Assembly: GCA_018139225.1 (NCBI GenBank)
Contig: JAGSNX010000001.1
Location: 558,001-622,000, forward strand
Reading direction: 5' to 3'
Length of the DNA: 64,000 bases
From: Microvirga sp. SRT01
GTDB lineage: Bacteria; Pseudomonadota; Alphaproteobacteria; Sphingomonadales; Sphingomonadaceae
This document shows positions 1 to 8,757 of this stretch, piece after piece (within the stretch, counting starts at the first letter, position 1; each line of letters starts with the position of its first letter). The notes below the pieces were generated by a model. It was not told the origin of the DNA. It worked only from the letters and a program-made list of their open reading frames with translations, and did no database searches. A program made the translations under genes and the position numbers.

Positions 1-1079
1 GTCACCTCGACCGTTAAACGTCCGCGCGGAAAGCCACTGGCGTCGACGCGGTCGAGGAACAGCCGCGCGAAGCCGGCGCGGGTCACGTCGGCGGCAGTGA
101 GGTTGACCGACAATCGCAGGGCACCCAGGGACCGCGGCCACGCCGCCGCCCGCGCCAGCGCCAGTTCCTGGATGTGATCGGACAAGGCGATGCCGAGGTC
201 CGCACGGTCGGCGGCGGCGAACAACTCCTCCGCGCCCAGCGACCCCAGCCGCGGATGCGACCAGCGCGCCAGCGCCTCGACCCCGACGATGCGGCCCGTG
301 GCGATCTCCACCTGCGGCTGGAACACCACCGCGATTTCCCCGGCCGCGACCGCATGATGCAGGTCGATCGCGAGTTCGTCGGGCGGCGCCGCCCCCTCCC
401 GCGCGGCGACCCGCACGGTCGCGCCGTCGCTCGCGCGGGCGTGTTCCAGCGCGTCGATCGCGCGGCGAACCAGCGCGGCGGTATCGTCGCCGGCCTCCGG
501 CTGTGCCAGTCCCAACCGTGCGCCCGCCATCACCGGCACGTCGCCGATCGCATAGGGCCGCGCGAGCGCCTGCGCGATCCGGGCGACGGCGGCGGCCGCC
601 TCGCCCTGGTGCACTGCCACCAGGAAACGCGCCGCTGACAGGGTCGTGACGGACGCCCCCGTCGCGGCAGAAATACGTTCGGCCGCCTGCACCAGCGCCG
701 CATCGCCCGCGCCGCGACCATGCGCGGCGTTGAGCAAGTCGATCCGCGAAAGAGCGACCGCGATCACCGCCTTGTCGCGTTGCGCAGGGAAAGCGTTCGG
801 TATCTCGGCCGCTTCGCCTAGCGGCGTGCGCCGCTCGTGCAGTCGGGCCATGGCAGCGAACCGGCGGGCGGCCGTCACGGATGCGTCATCGCACGGCTCG
901 GTGAGGAAATGGCTCGCTCCCGCCGCGGCATAGGGCAGCGGGTCTTCGCCAGCCGCGAGCAGGACCAGCAGCGGTCCTCCATCGGCGGCGAGCGCGACGA
1001 CCTCCGTCAGAGCCGCGTCGGGCCGACCACGCGCATCCACTAGTGGCACGGCCCCGCCCTGCTCTTCGCCCCCGTTCAT
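1..1079 (-). CDS. Cyclic-di-GMP GGDEF/EAL-domain protein (3' end outside window)
   Basis: Reading the minus strand from the ATG at 1079 gives an open frame that runs off the left edge. The C-terminal part visible contains the start of an EAL phosphodiesterase domain (VFQPQVEIATGRIVGVEAL, then ARWSHPRLG), whose EAL signature supplies a catalytic metal ligand. Before it lies a GGDEF-like region: AHGRGAGDAAL matches the conserved stretch before the active site, but the GGDEF motif position reads SAARF, so cyclase activity is unlikely. The first ~80 residues resemble a degenerate receiver domain. Likely a c-di-GMP phosphodiesterase or sensor. The catalytic residues further into EAL lie outside the window, so activity cannot be judged. 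Confidence 0.8.
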   Translation of the reverse strand, partial: MNGGEEQGGAVPLVDARGRPDAALTEVVALAADGGPLLVLLAAGEDPLPYAAAGASHFLTEPCDDASVTAARRFAAMARLHERRTPLGEAAEIPNAFPAQRDKAVIAVALSRIDLLNAAHGRGAGDAALVQAAERISAATGASVTTLSAARFLVAVHQGEAAAAVARIAQALARPYAIGDVPVMAGARLGLAQPEAGDDTAALVRRAIDALEHARASDGATVRVAAREGAAPPDELAIDLHHAVAAGEIAVVFQPQVEIATGRIVGVEALARWSHPRLGSLGAEELFAAADRADLGIALSDHIQELALARAAAWPRSLGALRLSVNLTAADVTRAGFARLFLDRVDASGFPRGRLTVEV

Positions 1080-1206
1080 TGCCCGATCCTAGGGGAAAGC
1101 CGCACGTCGTGGGAAGAGCATGTTCGGCATCGCGGTGAAAGGTTGCGCTCCCGCGGAGAAAAGTCGGGCTTGCCGCCGCCCCTCCCGCATCCTAGCTCCT
1201 GTCGTG

Positions 1207-2211
1207 ATGAGTTGCGCCACCACCAACCCGATGATCGACCCGCACGGCCGGACGATCCGCTATCTGCGCATCTCCGTCACCGATCGCTGCGACCTGCGCT
1301 GCCGGTATTGCATGTCGGAGAAGATGACGTTCCTGCCGCGATCGGCACTGCTGAGTCTGGAAGAGATCGCGATCATCGCCGAACGCTTCATCGCGCGCGG
1401 CGTCACGAAGATCCGCTTGTCGGGCGGCGAGCCGCTGGTCCGCCGCGATGTCGGCGAGCTTGTGCGACGGCTCGGCCGACTGGTCGGCTCCGGCCTCGAC
1501 GAGCTGACGATGACTACCAACGGCACGCGCCTCGCGGAACATGCCAGCGAGATGGTCGACGCCGGGATCCGCCGCGTCAACGTCAGCCTCGATAGCCTCG
1601 ACCCCGACACCTTCCGCTTCATCACCCGGCACGGCGACGTGACGCAGGTTATCGCCGGCATCCGCGCCGCTCGCGATGCCGGACTACGGGTCAAGATCAA
1701 CGCCGTGGCGCTCAAGGGTCTCAACGAACACCAGCTTGCGCCGATGCTGCGCTGGTGCGTCGAGGAAGGGCTGGACCTGTCGCTGATCGAGACGATGCCG
1801 CTCGGGGCGATCGACGAGGATCGCACGGACCGTTTCCTGCCGCTCACTTCGGTGTTCGACGCACTGTCCGCGGAGTTCCCGATCGTCCGTGACTCGCACC
1901 GCACCGGCGGACCAGCGCGCTATTGGCGGGTCGAGGGTACCGACACGCGTCTCGGCCTGATCTCGCCGCTGACCGCCAATTTCTGCGACGGCTGCAACCG
2001 CGTACGGCTGACGACCGAGGGCAAACTGTACCTCTGCCTCGGTCACGACGATCAGGTCGATCTGAAAGCGGCGTTGCGCGACGGCGGCCTTGGGGCGCTG
2101 GACGAGGCGATCGACATCGGCCTCGGCCGCAAGCCCGCGCGCCACGACTTTCGGATCGAGGCCGGCTCTGCCCCGGCGGTCGCCCGGCATATGAGCGTCA
2201 CCGGCGGATGA
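1207..2211 (+). CDS. moaA: GTP 3',8-cyclase MoaA (molybdenum cofactor biosynthesis)
   Basis: Radical SAM enzyme that, with MoaC, converts GTP to cyclic pyranopterin monophosphate in molybdenum cofactor synthesis. The N-terminal [4Fe-4S] motif is CDLRCRYC (Cys28, 32, 35), the SAM-binding SGGEP follows, the second cluster motif is CDGC followed by a third Cys in LYLCLG, and the chain ends in the family's typical Gly-Gly. Length of 334 aa fits the family. The frame is open further upstream, but the ATG at 1207 places the family N-terminus correctly; ATG 1231 is also possible. No strong Shine-Dalgarno is visible. It overlaps the next gene by four bases. Confidence 0.95.
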   Translation: MSCATTNPMIDPHGRTIRYLRISVTDRCDLRCRYCMSEKMTFLPRSALLSLEEIAIIAERFIARGVTKIRLSGGEPLVRRDVGELVRRLGRLVGSGLDELTMTTNGTRLAEHASEMVDAGIRRVNVSLDSLDPDTFRFITRHGDVTQVIAGIRAARDAGLRVKINAVALKGLNEHQLAPMLRWCVEEGLDLSLIETMPLGAIDEDRTDRFLPLTSVFDALSAEFPIVRDSHRTGGPARYWRVEGTDTRLGLISPLTANFCDGCNRVRLTTEGKLYLCLGHDDQVDLKAALRDGGLGALDEAIDIGLGRKPARHDFRIEAGSAPAVARHMSVTGG

Positions 2212-2987
2212 GCCAGCCGCCGCGGCGGGCGCTTGTCGCCTCCCCCACCACTCCGGCGCAGACCGCCGCGGCGGAACTGGCGGATGCGCAGGATTGGGTG
2301 GATGTCGAGGATGCAGACCTGATCGTCGCGCTCGGTGGCGACGGTTTCATGCTCCAGACGCTGCATCGCATGCTGGAGCGTCGCAAGGCGCCCGTACCGG
2401 TGTTCGGGATGAACCTGGGCACCGTCGGCTTCCTGATGAACGAGTGGCGCCGGCATGGGCTGGAGGGGCGACTGGAACAGGCGCGTCCGTTTAAGGTCAC
2501 GCCGCTGCAATGCACCGTCACCGGCAGCGACGGGCGCATCCACTCCATGCCCGCGATCAACGAAGTGTCGCTGCTCCGCGAAACGCGCCAGACCGCCAAG
2601 CTGGAGGTGATAGTCAACGATCGCATCGTCCTGCCCGAGCTCGCCTGCGACGGTATCCTCGTCGCCACGCCCGCAGGATCGACCGCATACAATTTTTCCG
2701 CGCAGGGCCCGATCCTGCCGCTGGGATCGAACCTGCTGGCGCTGACGCCGATCAGCCCTTTCCGCCCCCGTCGCTGGCGCGGCGCGATCCTGCCCGACAA
2801 GGCGCGGATCGCCATCCGCGTGCTCGATTCCGGCAAGCGCCCGGTGTCGGCCGTCGCCGACCAGCGCGAGATTCGCGACGTGGCGGAGGTGACGATCTGC
2901 GTCGACCGGGCGCGGGAACTGACGCTGATGTTCGATCCCGAACACGCTCTCGATGACCGCATCACGATGGAACAGTTCATCGCCTGA
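2208..2987 (+). CDS. nadK: NAD kinase
   Basis: Phosphorylates NAD to NADP in the cytoplasm. The GGDG motif is at residues 43-46 (ALGGDGFMLQ), the NEVSLLRE segment follows, and the NAD-binding TPAGSTAYNFSAQGPI stretch is intact. At 259 aa it has the compact length usual in alphaproteobacteria. The ATG at 2208 overlaps the moaA stop (ATGA), implying translational coupling. Linking a cofactor kinase to moaA has no evident pathway logic and is probably just shared transcription. Confidence 0.95.
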   Translation: MSQPPRRALVASPTTPAQTAAAELADAQDWVDVEDADLIVALGGDGFMLQTLHRMLERRKAPVPVFGMNLGTVGFLMNEWRRHGLEGRLEQARPFKVTPLQCTVTGSDGRIHSMPAINEVSLLRETRQTAKLEVIVNDRIVLPELACDGILVATPAGSTAYNFSAQGPILPLGSNLLALTPISPFRPRRWRGAILPDKARIAIRVLDSGKRPVSAVADQREIRDVAEVTICVDRARELTLMFDPEHALDDRITMEQFIA

Positions 2988-3084
2988 CTACCCTGTTACG
3001 GCGGTCGTGAACGGATTGTCGCAATATGGTCACGCAAGGGGTTGCGCCGCCGTTTCGACCGTTTATAGGACCGCGGCACGGCAT

Positions 3085-3159
3085 TCCCTGATAGCTCAGC
3101 GGTAGAGCTCTCGACTGTTAATCGAGCGGCCGTAGGTTCGAATCCTACTCAGGGAGCCA
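3085..3159 (+). tRNA. tRNA-Asn (anticodon GTT)
   Basis: A full cloverleaf can be drawn. Acceptor stem TCCCTGA (3085-3091) pairs with TCAGGGA (3149-3155), followed by discriminator G and an encoded CCA (3157-3159). The anticodon loop CTGTTAA carries GTT at 3117-3119, and the T-loop GTTCGAATC is standard. Confidence 0.97.
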
Positions 3160-3378
3160 GCCCCACGATCGTCGGAAGATCGCCTCCGCGCGATGTGGTG
3201 GCTGCTCGGTGGAACCGCTACTGGCGGATTCTGTCGCGCTTTCTTCAAGCCGCGGACTGGATCAGGTGGCCTACAGTTCCACGCTGCGATGTCGGCTCGC
3301 CCGAGGCACCGCGCAGACGCCATCCTTCTGACCGACAAACATCCGGTCGCCCCGGTGGACGGCGGGACGCTCGTCCCG

Positions 3379-3651
3379 TTAATTGCGCCCAGGCACCCCG
3401 GTGCGGCGACGTGCCAGCGCGTTTTCGGCGTTGACCCCGTTCTCATTGTCGATCGTCGCCCACTCCCGGCGGGTGTGGCATACGTTCTTCGACAGGAAGC
3501 TCCCCAGCGCCTGCTCACGGCGGCACACCTTCTTGTCGGGATCGGGCGTGGCGGAGGGCGTCTCCTTGCTCGCAGGCGCGTCCTGAGCGCCTGACGAGGC
3601 TGCCACCAGCAGCGCGGCGGCCGAGGCGATCATGATCGTCATCTTCGTCAT
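3379..3651 (-). CDS. Small exported protein with two conserved cysteines
   Basis: 90 aa. The N-terminus is a Sec signal peptide (TIMIASAAALLVAASSGAQ). The mature part carries KKVCRREQALGSFLSKNVC and then HTRREW, a two-Cys segment I recognise as recurrent in small periplasmic proteins of sphingomonads and caulobacters. Function unknown. It stands alone, downstream of and co-directional with the TonB receptor but separated from it by an intrinsic terminator, so it probably has its own promoter. Confidence 0.75.
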   Translation of the reverse strand: MTKMTIMIASAAALLVAASSGAQDAPASKETPSATPDPDKKVCRREQALGSFLSKNVCHTRREWATIDNENGVNAENALARRRTGVPGRN

Positions 3652-3720
3652 GCGATGTTCCTATTCAACGAGCGAATTCTTGGCGACCCACGGCGACCGT
3701 CGTCCGGGCGTAAACACACG

Positions 3721-3759
3721 AAAAAGGGGCCCCGGCGAATATCGCCGAGGCCCCTTTTT
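3721..3759 (-). terminator. Intrinsic terminator downstream of the TonB receptor
   Basis: Near-perfect inverted repeat: five A, then GGGGCC and CGGCGA, a short AT loop, then TCGCCG, GGCCCC and five T. The symmetry gives a T tract on either strand, so it could act both ways. It lies 15 bases after the stop of the minus-strand receptor gene. Confidence 0.9.
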
Positions 3760-3774
3760 CTTCGTCATACCGGC

Positions 3775-6700
3775 TTAGAAGCCGAACTTGACGCCGGCGC
3801 GGAACTGACGGCCGAAGATGCCCTCACCCGCCTGCACCGGGTTGTAGAGATACGCACCATAGGTCGCCGGATCGAGCGGCGGCAGGTCGTTGAGCAGGTT
3901 CAGGACGTTGAAGTAGAAGCTGAACTTGTCCGTGACCTTGACCGTGCCGACGAGGTCGACGGTGATGTATCCGTCGACATTCTCCGGCAGGTAATCGACC
4001 GCCAGGCCGCCGTCGCCGCGCACGCCACCCTGATCCTCCGCCGACAGGTTATACCCGGCGACGTAGTTCACCGTGCCGCTGAGGCTGAACTGGTCCTGGA
4101 TGTCGAGCGTCTGCGTGACGTTGGCGCGCCAGCGGGGCGTGCCCGAACCCGCCGTCAGGTTGTAGTTGCCGAGCGTGCCGACATACTTCTCCTTGCGGCC
4201 ACCCGGAAACGTCGTGCTCAGGTCGAACAGGATGCTGCCTTCGCCCGAGATCGTGTAGCGGAGGCCGTCGGTCAGGTCGAAACGCGCCGTGCCGCCGATA
4301 TCCAGGCCCTGCGAGTGGATCGTGTTGGCATTGACCAGCTGCGACCGCACCAGACCGACGCGCGGCGTGGCGTTTTCGAACCCGACGCCAACCGCGTCCG
4401 GAATGACCTCGAAGCCGTCAGGGATGGTCTCGCCTGCGTAATAGGCGGCCAGTGCGTCGCCCGCCGTCAGCGTCGTGATCGCACCCGTCTTCTTGATGTC
4501 GAAGAAGTCGACCGTCAGGGCGACGTTGCGGATCGGCTCGAACACGATACCGGCGGTGAAGCTACGCGACTTTTCCGGGTTCAGGTTCTGGCTGGCGAGC
4601 GTCGTCTGACCGTAGCTGCCGGACCGGATGTAGGTCGGACAGTCGGCGAACGTGGCGACAGTGCAGCCATATTGCGCCAGGTACGTGTCGTTGAACAACG
4701 TCGCATTGTTCGTGACATAACCGGTCGTCGGCAGAGCGTTGGCCTCACCGAAGCTTGGGATGCGGAAGCCGCGCGACCACGTTCCCCGCACCGCCAGCTG
4801 GCGGAACGGCGTGAACTTGGCGCCGATCTTGGGCGAAAAGTTGCTCTGGCCCGACGAATAATGATCGTAACGGCCCGAGGCGTTCACCAGGAACTGCTCG
4901 ACGATCGGCAGCTGCAACTCGCCGAAGGCCGAGCTGACCGTGCGGTTGCCGCTGGTGCCGAACGCATTGATCGTGAAATACCGCTGCGTCGGACCGTTGA
5001 TGTCCGGGTTCGCCGACGGCGCGTCAATTGCCTCGTAGAACACCGATCCCCCGAATGCGAGCTGAGCCGCGCCACCCGGAAGCTGGAACAGCTCCTTCGA
5101 AACCGACGCCTGCAACTGGTACAGGTCCGAGCTCGAGTCCGCGATGTTGGTCGGGGTCAGGTAATCGCGCGTCGCCTGCGAATTCTGCGACGGGTCGAGG
5201 AAGTTGTAGCTGCCGTCCGCGATCACATCAAGCAGATGCTGGATATAGACATAGCCTGCCTGCGTGCGACGCAGGTCGGTGTGCATCGCGGTCGCATCGA
5301 CGCGGTAGTTCCAGCCACCGTCGATCGTGCCCTGCACACCAGCTGCCGCACGATAGACGCGGTTGCGCGTGGCGTTGTACGTCACCGAGTTCGGCAGCGT
5401 ACCGAGCAGCAGCGCCGTCTGACCGGCCGCCGCGAAGGGGTTGTTTGGGTTGAGCGTGCCGTTGGTGGCGCCGCAATTCACCGTACCACGCGGGCAGACA
5501 TAGACCGGCAGCGTCAGGGGAGCCGAGCCAGGAGCATATTGCGCCGCCGCCGACGAAGTCGAGAATTGCGGGAAGAGGATGCCCGCCGGCGCGTTGCCGC
5601 GAATGACCGACGGATCGCCGCTGTAGTTGGACGAGGACTGCTGGAAATTGACCTGGAAATAGGCCTCTGCATTGTCGCCGACCTTGCCGGTGAACCGCGC
5701 AGACGCACCGAAACGTTCGATATTCGGCGACACGACGCCGTACTGGTTCACCAGATCCTGCTGACAGACGACGTTGGCGATCGCACCGTTGTTGGTCTGC
5801 GCACGATCGGCATCCGTGGTGTTGTAAGGGGTGCCGTTCAGGCAGCCCGGCGTCAGCAGCTGATACCGCGATCCGGGGACGGCCGTCGTACCCGTCGCCG
5901 GACGCACGAAGAAGTTCGCGCCGGCGATGACGCCGTTGTTCGGCAGCAAGCCGTCGGAGCCGAGGCCGTTGGCGATGTTGTTCGGACCACCCGTGCCGAC
6001 GCCGCGCTGGTCGGCGGAGTTGAAGGGATAGGGCAGGTCGCGATTGTAGACCGCCTCGCTGCGGAAGAAGAAGCCGCTGATGTAGGCGTTGTAGCCCTTC
6101 TCATCCAGGTCGCCGGTGCCGGCGGTCAGCGTCAGGCGCTGGTTGGCGGCGACGCCGTCCTGGCTGATGCCCGCTTCCGCACGACCGCTGATACCGTTGA
6201 ACTTGCGCTTGGTGATGACGTTGACGACGCCCGCGATCGCGTCCGCGCCGTAGCTGGACGATGCGCCGTCGCGCAGGACCTCGATGCGGTCGACGATGTC
6301 GTCCGGGATCGTGTTGAGGTCAACGAAGTTGCGCGTCGCGTCGTCGGCCAGCGGGTAATAGGCCGCGCGCAGACCGTCGAACAGCACGAGGGTCGAGTTG
6401 GTCGACAGACCACGCAGCGACACCGCCGACGCACCGCCGGCGAACGCGCCGTTCGCGGTGAAGGAATTGGTCAGCGCCGGGCCGTTGTTCGATGCCAGCG
6501 ACTGGATCGCGCCCTGCACCGTGTTGATGCCGCGCGCGTCCAGATTGGCCGCGGTGATCGTCGTGACCGGCGACGGCGTCGCCGAGTCGGTCTGACGCAA
6601 CAGCGAACCGGTGACGACGATCTCGTCGTTGCCGTCCGTAGCCGCACCCGTCGCATCGGTCGCGTTCTGGACCTGCGTCGTGGGTTCGGCCGAACGCGCC

Positions 6701-6831
6701 TCGGCGTTGGCCGCGTCCTGAGCGGGAGCCGGCGCGTTCTGCGCTGTCGCCGGGGCGCTCATGGCGAGCAGAACGGCCAGCGTCGAGACGCTACCGCCGA
6801 GTGCGCGCCACTTGGTCGCTGAGCTAATCAT
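3775..6831 (-). CDS. TonB-dependent outer-membrane receptor
   Basis: 1018 aa. Signal peptide at residues 1-30, a TonB-box-like DEIVVTGS near residue 70, a plug domain to about residue 200 (NTVQGAIQSLASNNGPALT, then VSLRGLSTNSTLVLFDGLR and GADAIAGVVNVITK), then a long beta-barrel ending in a terminal Phe (FRAGVKFGF). It imports a ligand across the outer membrane using ExbBD-TonB energy. The ligand is not identifiable: there is no neighbouring hydrolase or inner-membrane transporter. The start has AAGGGGAG upstream. The long frames on the opposite strand are shadows of this gene. Confidence 0.93.
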   Translation of the reverse strand: MISSATKWRALGGSVSTLAVLLAMSAPATAQNAPAPAQDAANAEARSAEPTTQVQNATDATGAATDGNDEIVVTGSLLRQTDSATPSPVTTITAANLDARGINTVQGAIQSLASNNGPALTNSFTANGAFAGGASAVSLRGLSTNSTLVLFDGLRAAYYPLADDATRNFVDLNTIPDDIVDRIEVLRDGASSSYGADAIAGVVNVITKRKFNGISGRAEAGISQDGVAANQRLTLTAGTGDLDEKGYNAYISGFFFRSEAVYNRDLPYPFNSADQRGVGTGGPNNIANGLGSDGLLPNNGVIAGANFFVRPATGTTAVPGSRYQLLTPGCLNGTPYNTTDADRAQTNNGAIANVVCQQDLVNQYGVVSPNIERFGASARFTGKVGDNAEAYFQVNFQQSSSNYSGDPSVIRGNAPAGILFPQFSTSSAAAQYAPGSAPLTLPVYVCPRGTVNCGATNGTLNPNNPFAAAGQTALLLGTLPNSVTYNATRNRVYRAAAGVQGTIDGGWNYRVDATAMHTDLRRTQAGYVYIQHLLDVIADGSYNFLDPSQNSQATRDYLTPTNIADSSSDLYQLQASVSKELFQLPGGAAQLAFGGSVFYEAIDAPSANPDINGPTQRYFTINAFGTSGNRTVSSAFGELQLPIVEQFLVNASGRYDHYSSGQSNFSPKIGAKFTPFRQLAVRGTWSRGFRIPSFGEANALPTTGYVTNNATLFNDTYLAQYGCTVATFADCPTYIRSGSYGQTTLASQNLNPEKSRSFTAGIVFEPIRNVALTVDFFDIKKTGAITTLTAGDALAAYYAGETIPDGFEVIPDAVGVGFENATPRVGLVRSQLVNANTIHSQGLDIGGTARFDLTDGLRYTISGEGSILFDLSTTFPGGRKEKYVGTLGNYNLTAGSGTPRWRANVTQTLDIQDQFSLSGTVNYVAGYNLSAEDQGGVRGDGGLAVDYLPENVDGYITVDLVGTVKVTDKFSFYFNVLNLLNDLPPLDPATYGAYLYNPVQAGEGIFGRQFRAGVKFGF

Positions 6832-7093
6832 GGTGTTACTCCCCTTACGCGGCCACCTCGGGCGGTCCGCTCACGTGTCTGCAATCATCGCCGGGGGCTG
6901 CCCGGAACGGACGCTGCATAAGCCGCTATGTGGCTGAGTAAACGTGACGAATTTGGTAAATTGGTTTTCGCCGGAACCGTTGCAACAAGGTCACAGTTTA
7001 TGACCTATTCGGACCTTTCCCGACACATACGACAAGGCTGGCTGCGCGCGAATATCATCGCCGCGGCCTGCCCGACCTGCCGTAATATGCCGG

Positions 7094-7933
7094 TCAGATC
7101 CGCACCACCGACCGGCGTTCGACGCGGTACCGCATTTCCGCAGCGAAGCTGCGCGCGGCGGCCTGCTGGTAGACGCCGGCGTCGCCATCGCGGCTCAGTC
7201 GCTCCAGTTCCGCGAAAGCACGTGCACCGTGGCGCTTGCTGGCGAACAGCTCGGTGGCGGTGTCGGCGACGACCTTGCCCCCGCTCGGCCATGTCGACAG
7301 ACAGGCAAGGCCAGCGACGACCTCCCGGAGTTGATCGGGTGCGATGTCGGTACGCTTCAACAGCGAACCGCGCCGATACGCCTCGGGATAGTCCCGCTCG
7401 AACCGCGCGATCGTCTCCGCCTCGACCGACGCGCTGACAGTGTAGGGCGACACACAGCCCGGCGTCGTGTCGGCCGCGGCCCGCGCGACCGCCGCCGCGG
7501 GTGACGTCATGCGGCCATCGACCCAGTCGAACTGCACGATCTGCCGCGACACCGGGTCAGGCATCGCAACGCTCGGCGCTCCGGCCTGCAACCGCAGCGT
7601 CGCGCCGTCGGCACAGGTGCCGAACGGCGCGGACACCTGCAATGCCCCCGTCGTTGGCTGAGTCACGATGACGTATCGCGCCGGACACTCGCCAGCCGCC
7701 GCGCCGCGAACCAGATGATAGCGTGTCGTGCGGCCGCGCACGGTGCCGACGACGCGGACCTGATCGACCAGCGTCGCGCCGAACGGCCGCGCCACGACCT
7801 CCTTGCCGATCCGGATCGATTGCGGGTCCGCCACCGTGGCCTTGCTGGCGGACGCCTTCGCCGGCGCCCCGCCGGTTTGAGCCTCTGCGCTGCCGGCAAT
7901 CGCCAGCACGGCGGTCAGGACGAGCAACCTCAT
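7094..7933 (-). CDS. Exported protein of unknown function
   Basis: 279 aa with a clean signal peptide (MRLLVLTAVLAIAGSAEA). The mature part is mixed alpha/beta with four cysteines, in GECPARYV, FGTCADG, PGCVSPY and GLACLSTW, spaced so that two periplasmic disulfides are possible. I do not recognise a family. It is a minus-strand gene between the TonB receptor and the type III locus, with about 260 non-coding bases before the receptor start, so it is probably its own transcription unit. Confidence 0.7.
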   Translation of the reverse strand: MRLLVLTAVLAIAGSAEAQTGGAPAKASASKATVADPQSIRIGKEVVARPFGATLVDQVRVVGTVRGRTTRYHLVRGAAAGECPARYVIVTQPTTGALQVSAPFGTCADGATLRLQAGAPSVAMPDPVSRQIVQFDWVDGRMTSPAAAVARAAADTTPGCVSPYTVSASVEAETIARFERDYPEAYRRGSLLKRTDIAPDQLREVVAGLACLSTWPSGGKVVADTATELFASKRHGARAFAELERLSRDGDAGVYQQAAARSFAAEMRYRVERRSVVRI

Positions 7934-8004
7934 TGGCGAATTCCCCTGCTTCTGCCGCTATAGACCGGCCAAACGCCTGGAAGTTCCGGGCAATGACTGC
8001 CGGG

Positions 8005-8523
8005 CTATTCGAGGCCGACCGACAGTCGTGCCGCCGCCGCATTGACCCCATCGATCACGCCGTCGATGCCGCCATAATTACCGCCGGAGCCGTTTCCGTT
8101 GACCGACGCGTCGAGCGCCTGCCCCATCGCTGCGATCTGCTGATCAGCCGATCCGCCCGACAGGCCGGCGACATGCACCACCGCGGCGCGCGTGAAATCC
8201 TCCAGCGCGCGGTGCAGTTCACCCGATTGCGCCGGCGTCGCCCCGAACCGATCCGACAGCATGTCCGTCAGCCCCTTGAGGCCATACACGTCGCCGCCCC
8301 GCGCCAGCTCGGCCATGTCCGGCCGAAACCCGTCCGACACGCCCGCCTGCGCCGTCCACGCTTCTGCCGGTGCGGAGGTCGGAGCCACAGCTCCTACCCA
8401 TGCGAGCACGCGGTGCCCGACCTGCCCCAGCGCCGCGCGTGTCGCGTCGGCGGCAGTCTCAACGGAGGACGTGCCCGGCTGAGCAGCGGGCGACAGGGAT
8501 GAAATGCGATCGATCGGTGTCAT
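8005..8523 (-). CDS. Unknown protein at the edge of the T3SS locus, substrate candidate
   Basis: 172 aa, no signal peptide, no cysteine, with a Ser/Thr/Ala/Pro-rich first ~35 residues (MTPIDRISSLSPAAQPGTSS). Such a flexible, polar N-terminus is typical of, though not proof of, type III substrates. The middle is helical and the C-terminus is glycine/asparagine-rich (NGNGSGGNYGG) before a final helix. It is divergent from the needle-like gene at 8758 and shares its intergenic region. No family recognised. The type III link rests on position and composition only. Confidence 0.65.
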   Translation of the reverse strand: MTPIDRISSLSPAAQPGTSSVETAADATRAALGQVGHRVLAWVGAVAPTSAPAEAWTAQAGVSDGFRPDMAELARGGDVYGLKGLTDMLSDRFGATPAQSGELHRALEDFTRAAVVHVAGLSGGSADQQIAAMGQALDASVNGNGSGGNYGGIDGVIDGVNAAAARLSVGLE

Positions 8524-8757
8524 GGCTATTGCTCCAACGTGCTACCGATATGCGAGCAAGGCGGACGCGGCGCCATAGTCGCTCCGACTAGTCAGCATCG
8601 GCGGCCCTCTAAGCGTTTCGATTAGCCGTCTAGTCGATTTGCTGAGCGCGCCCGCCGTCGGAAGTCGCCATAAAGGGTCGGCAAGGCGGCGATCGGCGTC
8701 GCCCTTCGACCCCCCGGACCGGGCTTACTCGCCGGGATGATAGATGGGAGAATGACA
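8524..8757. promoter_or_regulatory. Divergent intergenic region with a motif also found before the lipase gene
   Basis: Holds the promoters for the 8005-8523 gene (-) and the 8758 gene (+). It contains CGTTTCGATTAG (8614-8625) and GCTGAGCGCGCCC (8641-8653). Very similar elements in the same order lie at 29543-29554 and 29561-29573, upstream of the lipase gene. Several CTAGTC/GACTAG blocks add dyad character. Exact -35/-10 boxes are not obvious. Confidence 0.45.

Noticed and set aside
3655-6822. 1055-residue plus-strand open frame
   Set aside because: Exact antisense of the TonB receptor; arginine/valine-rich shadow sequence with no family resemblance. Long antisense frames are expected in GC-rich genes.
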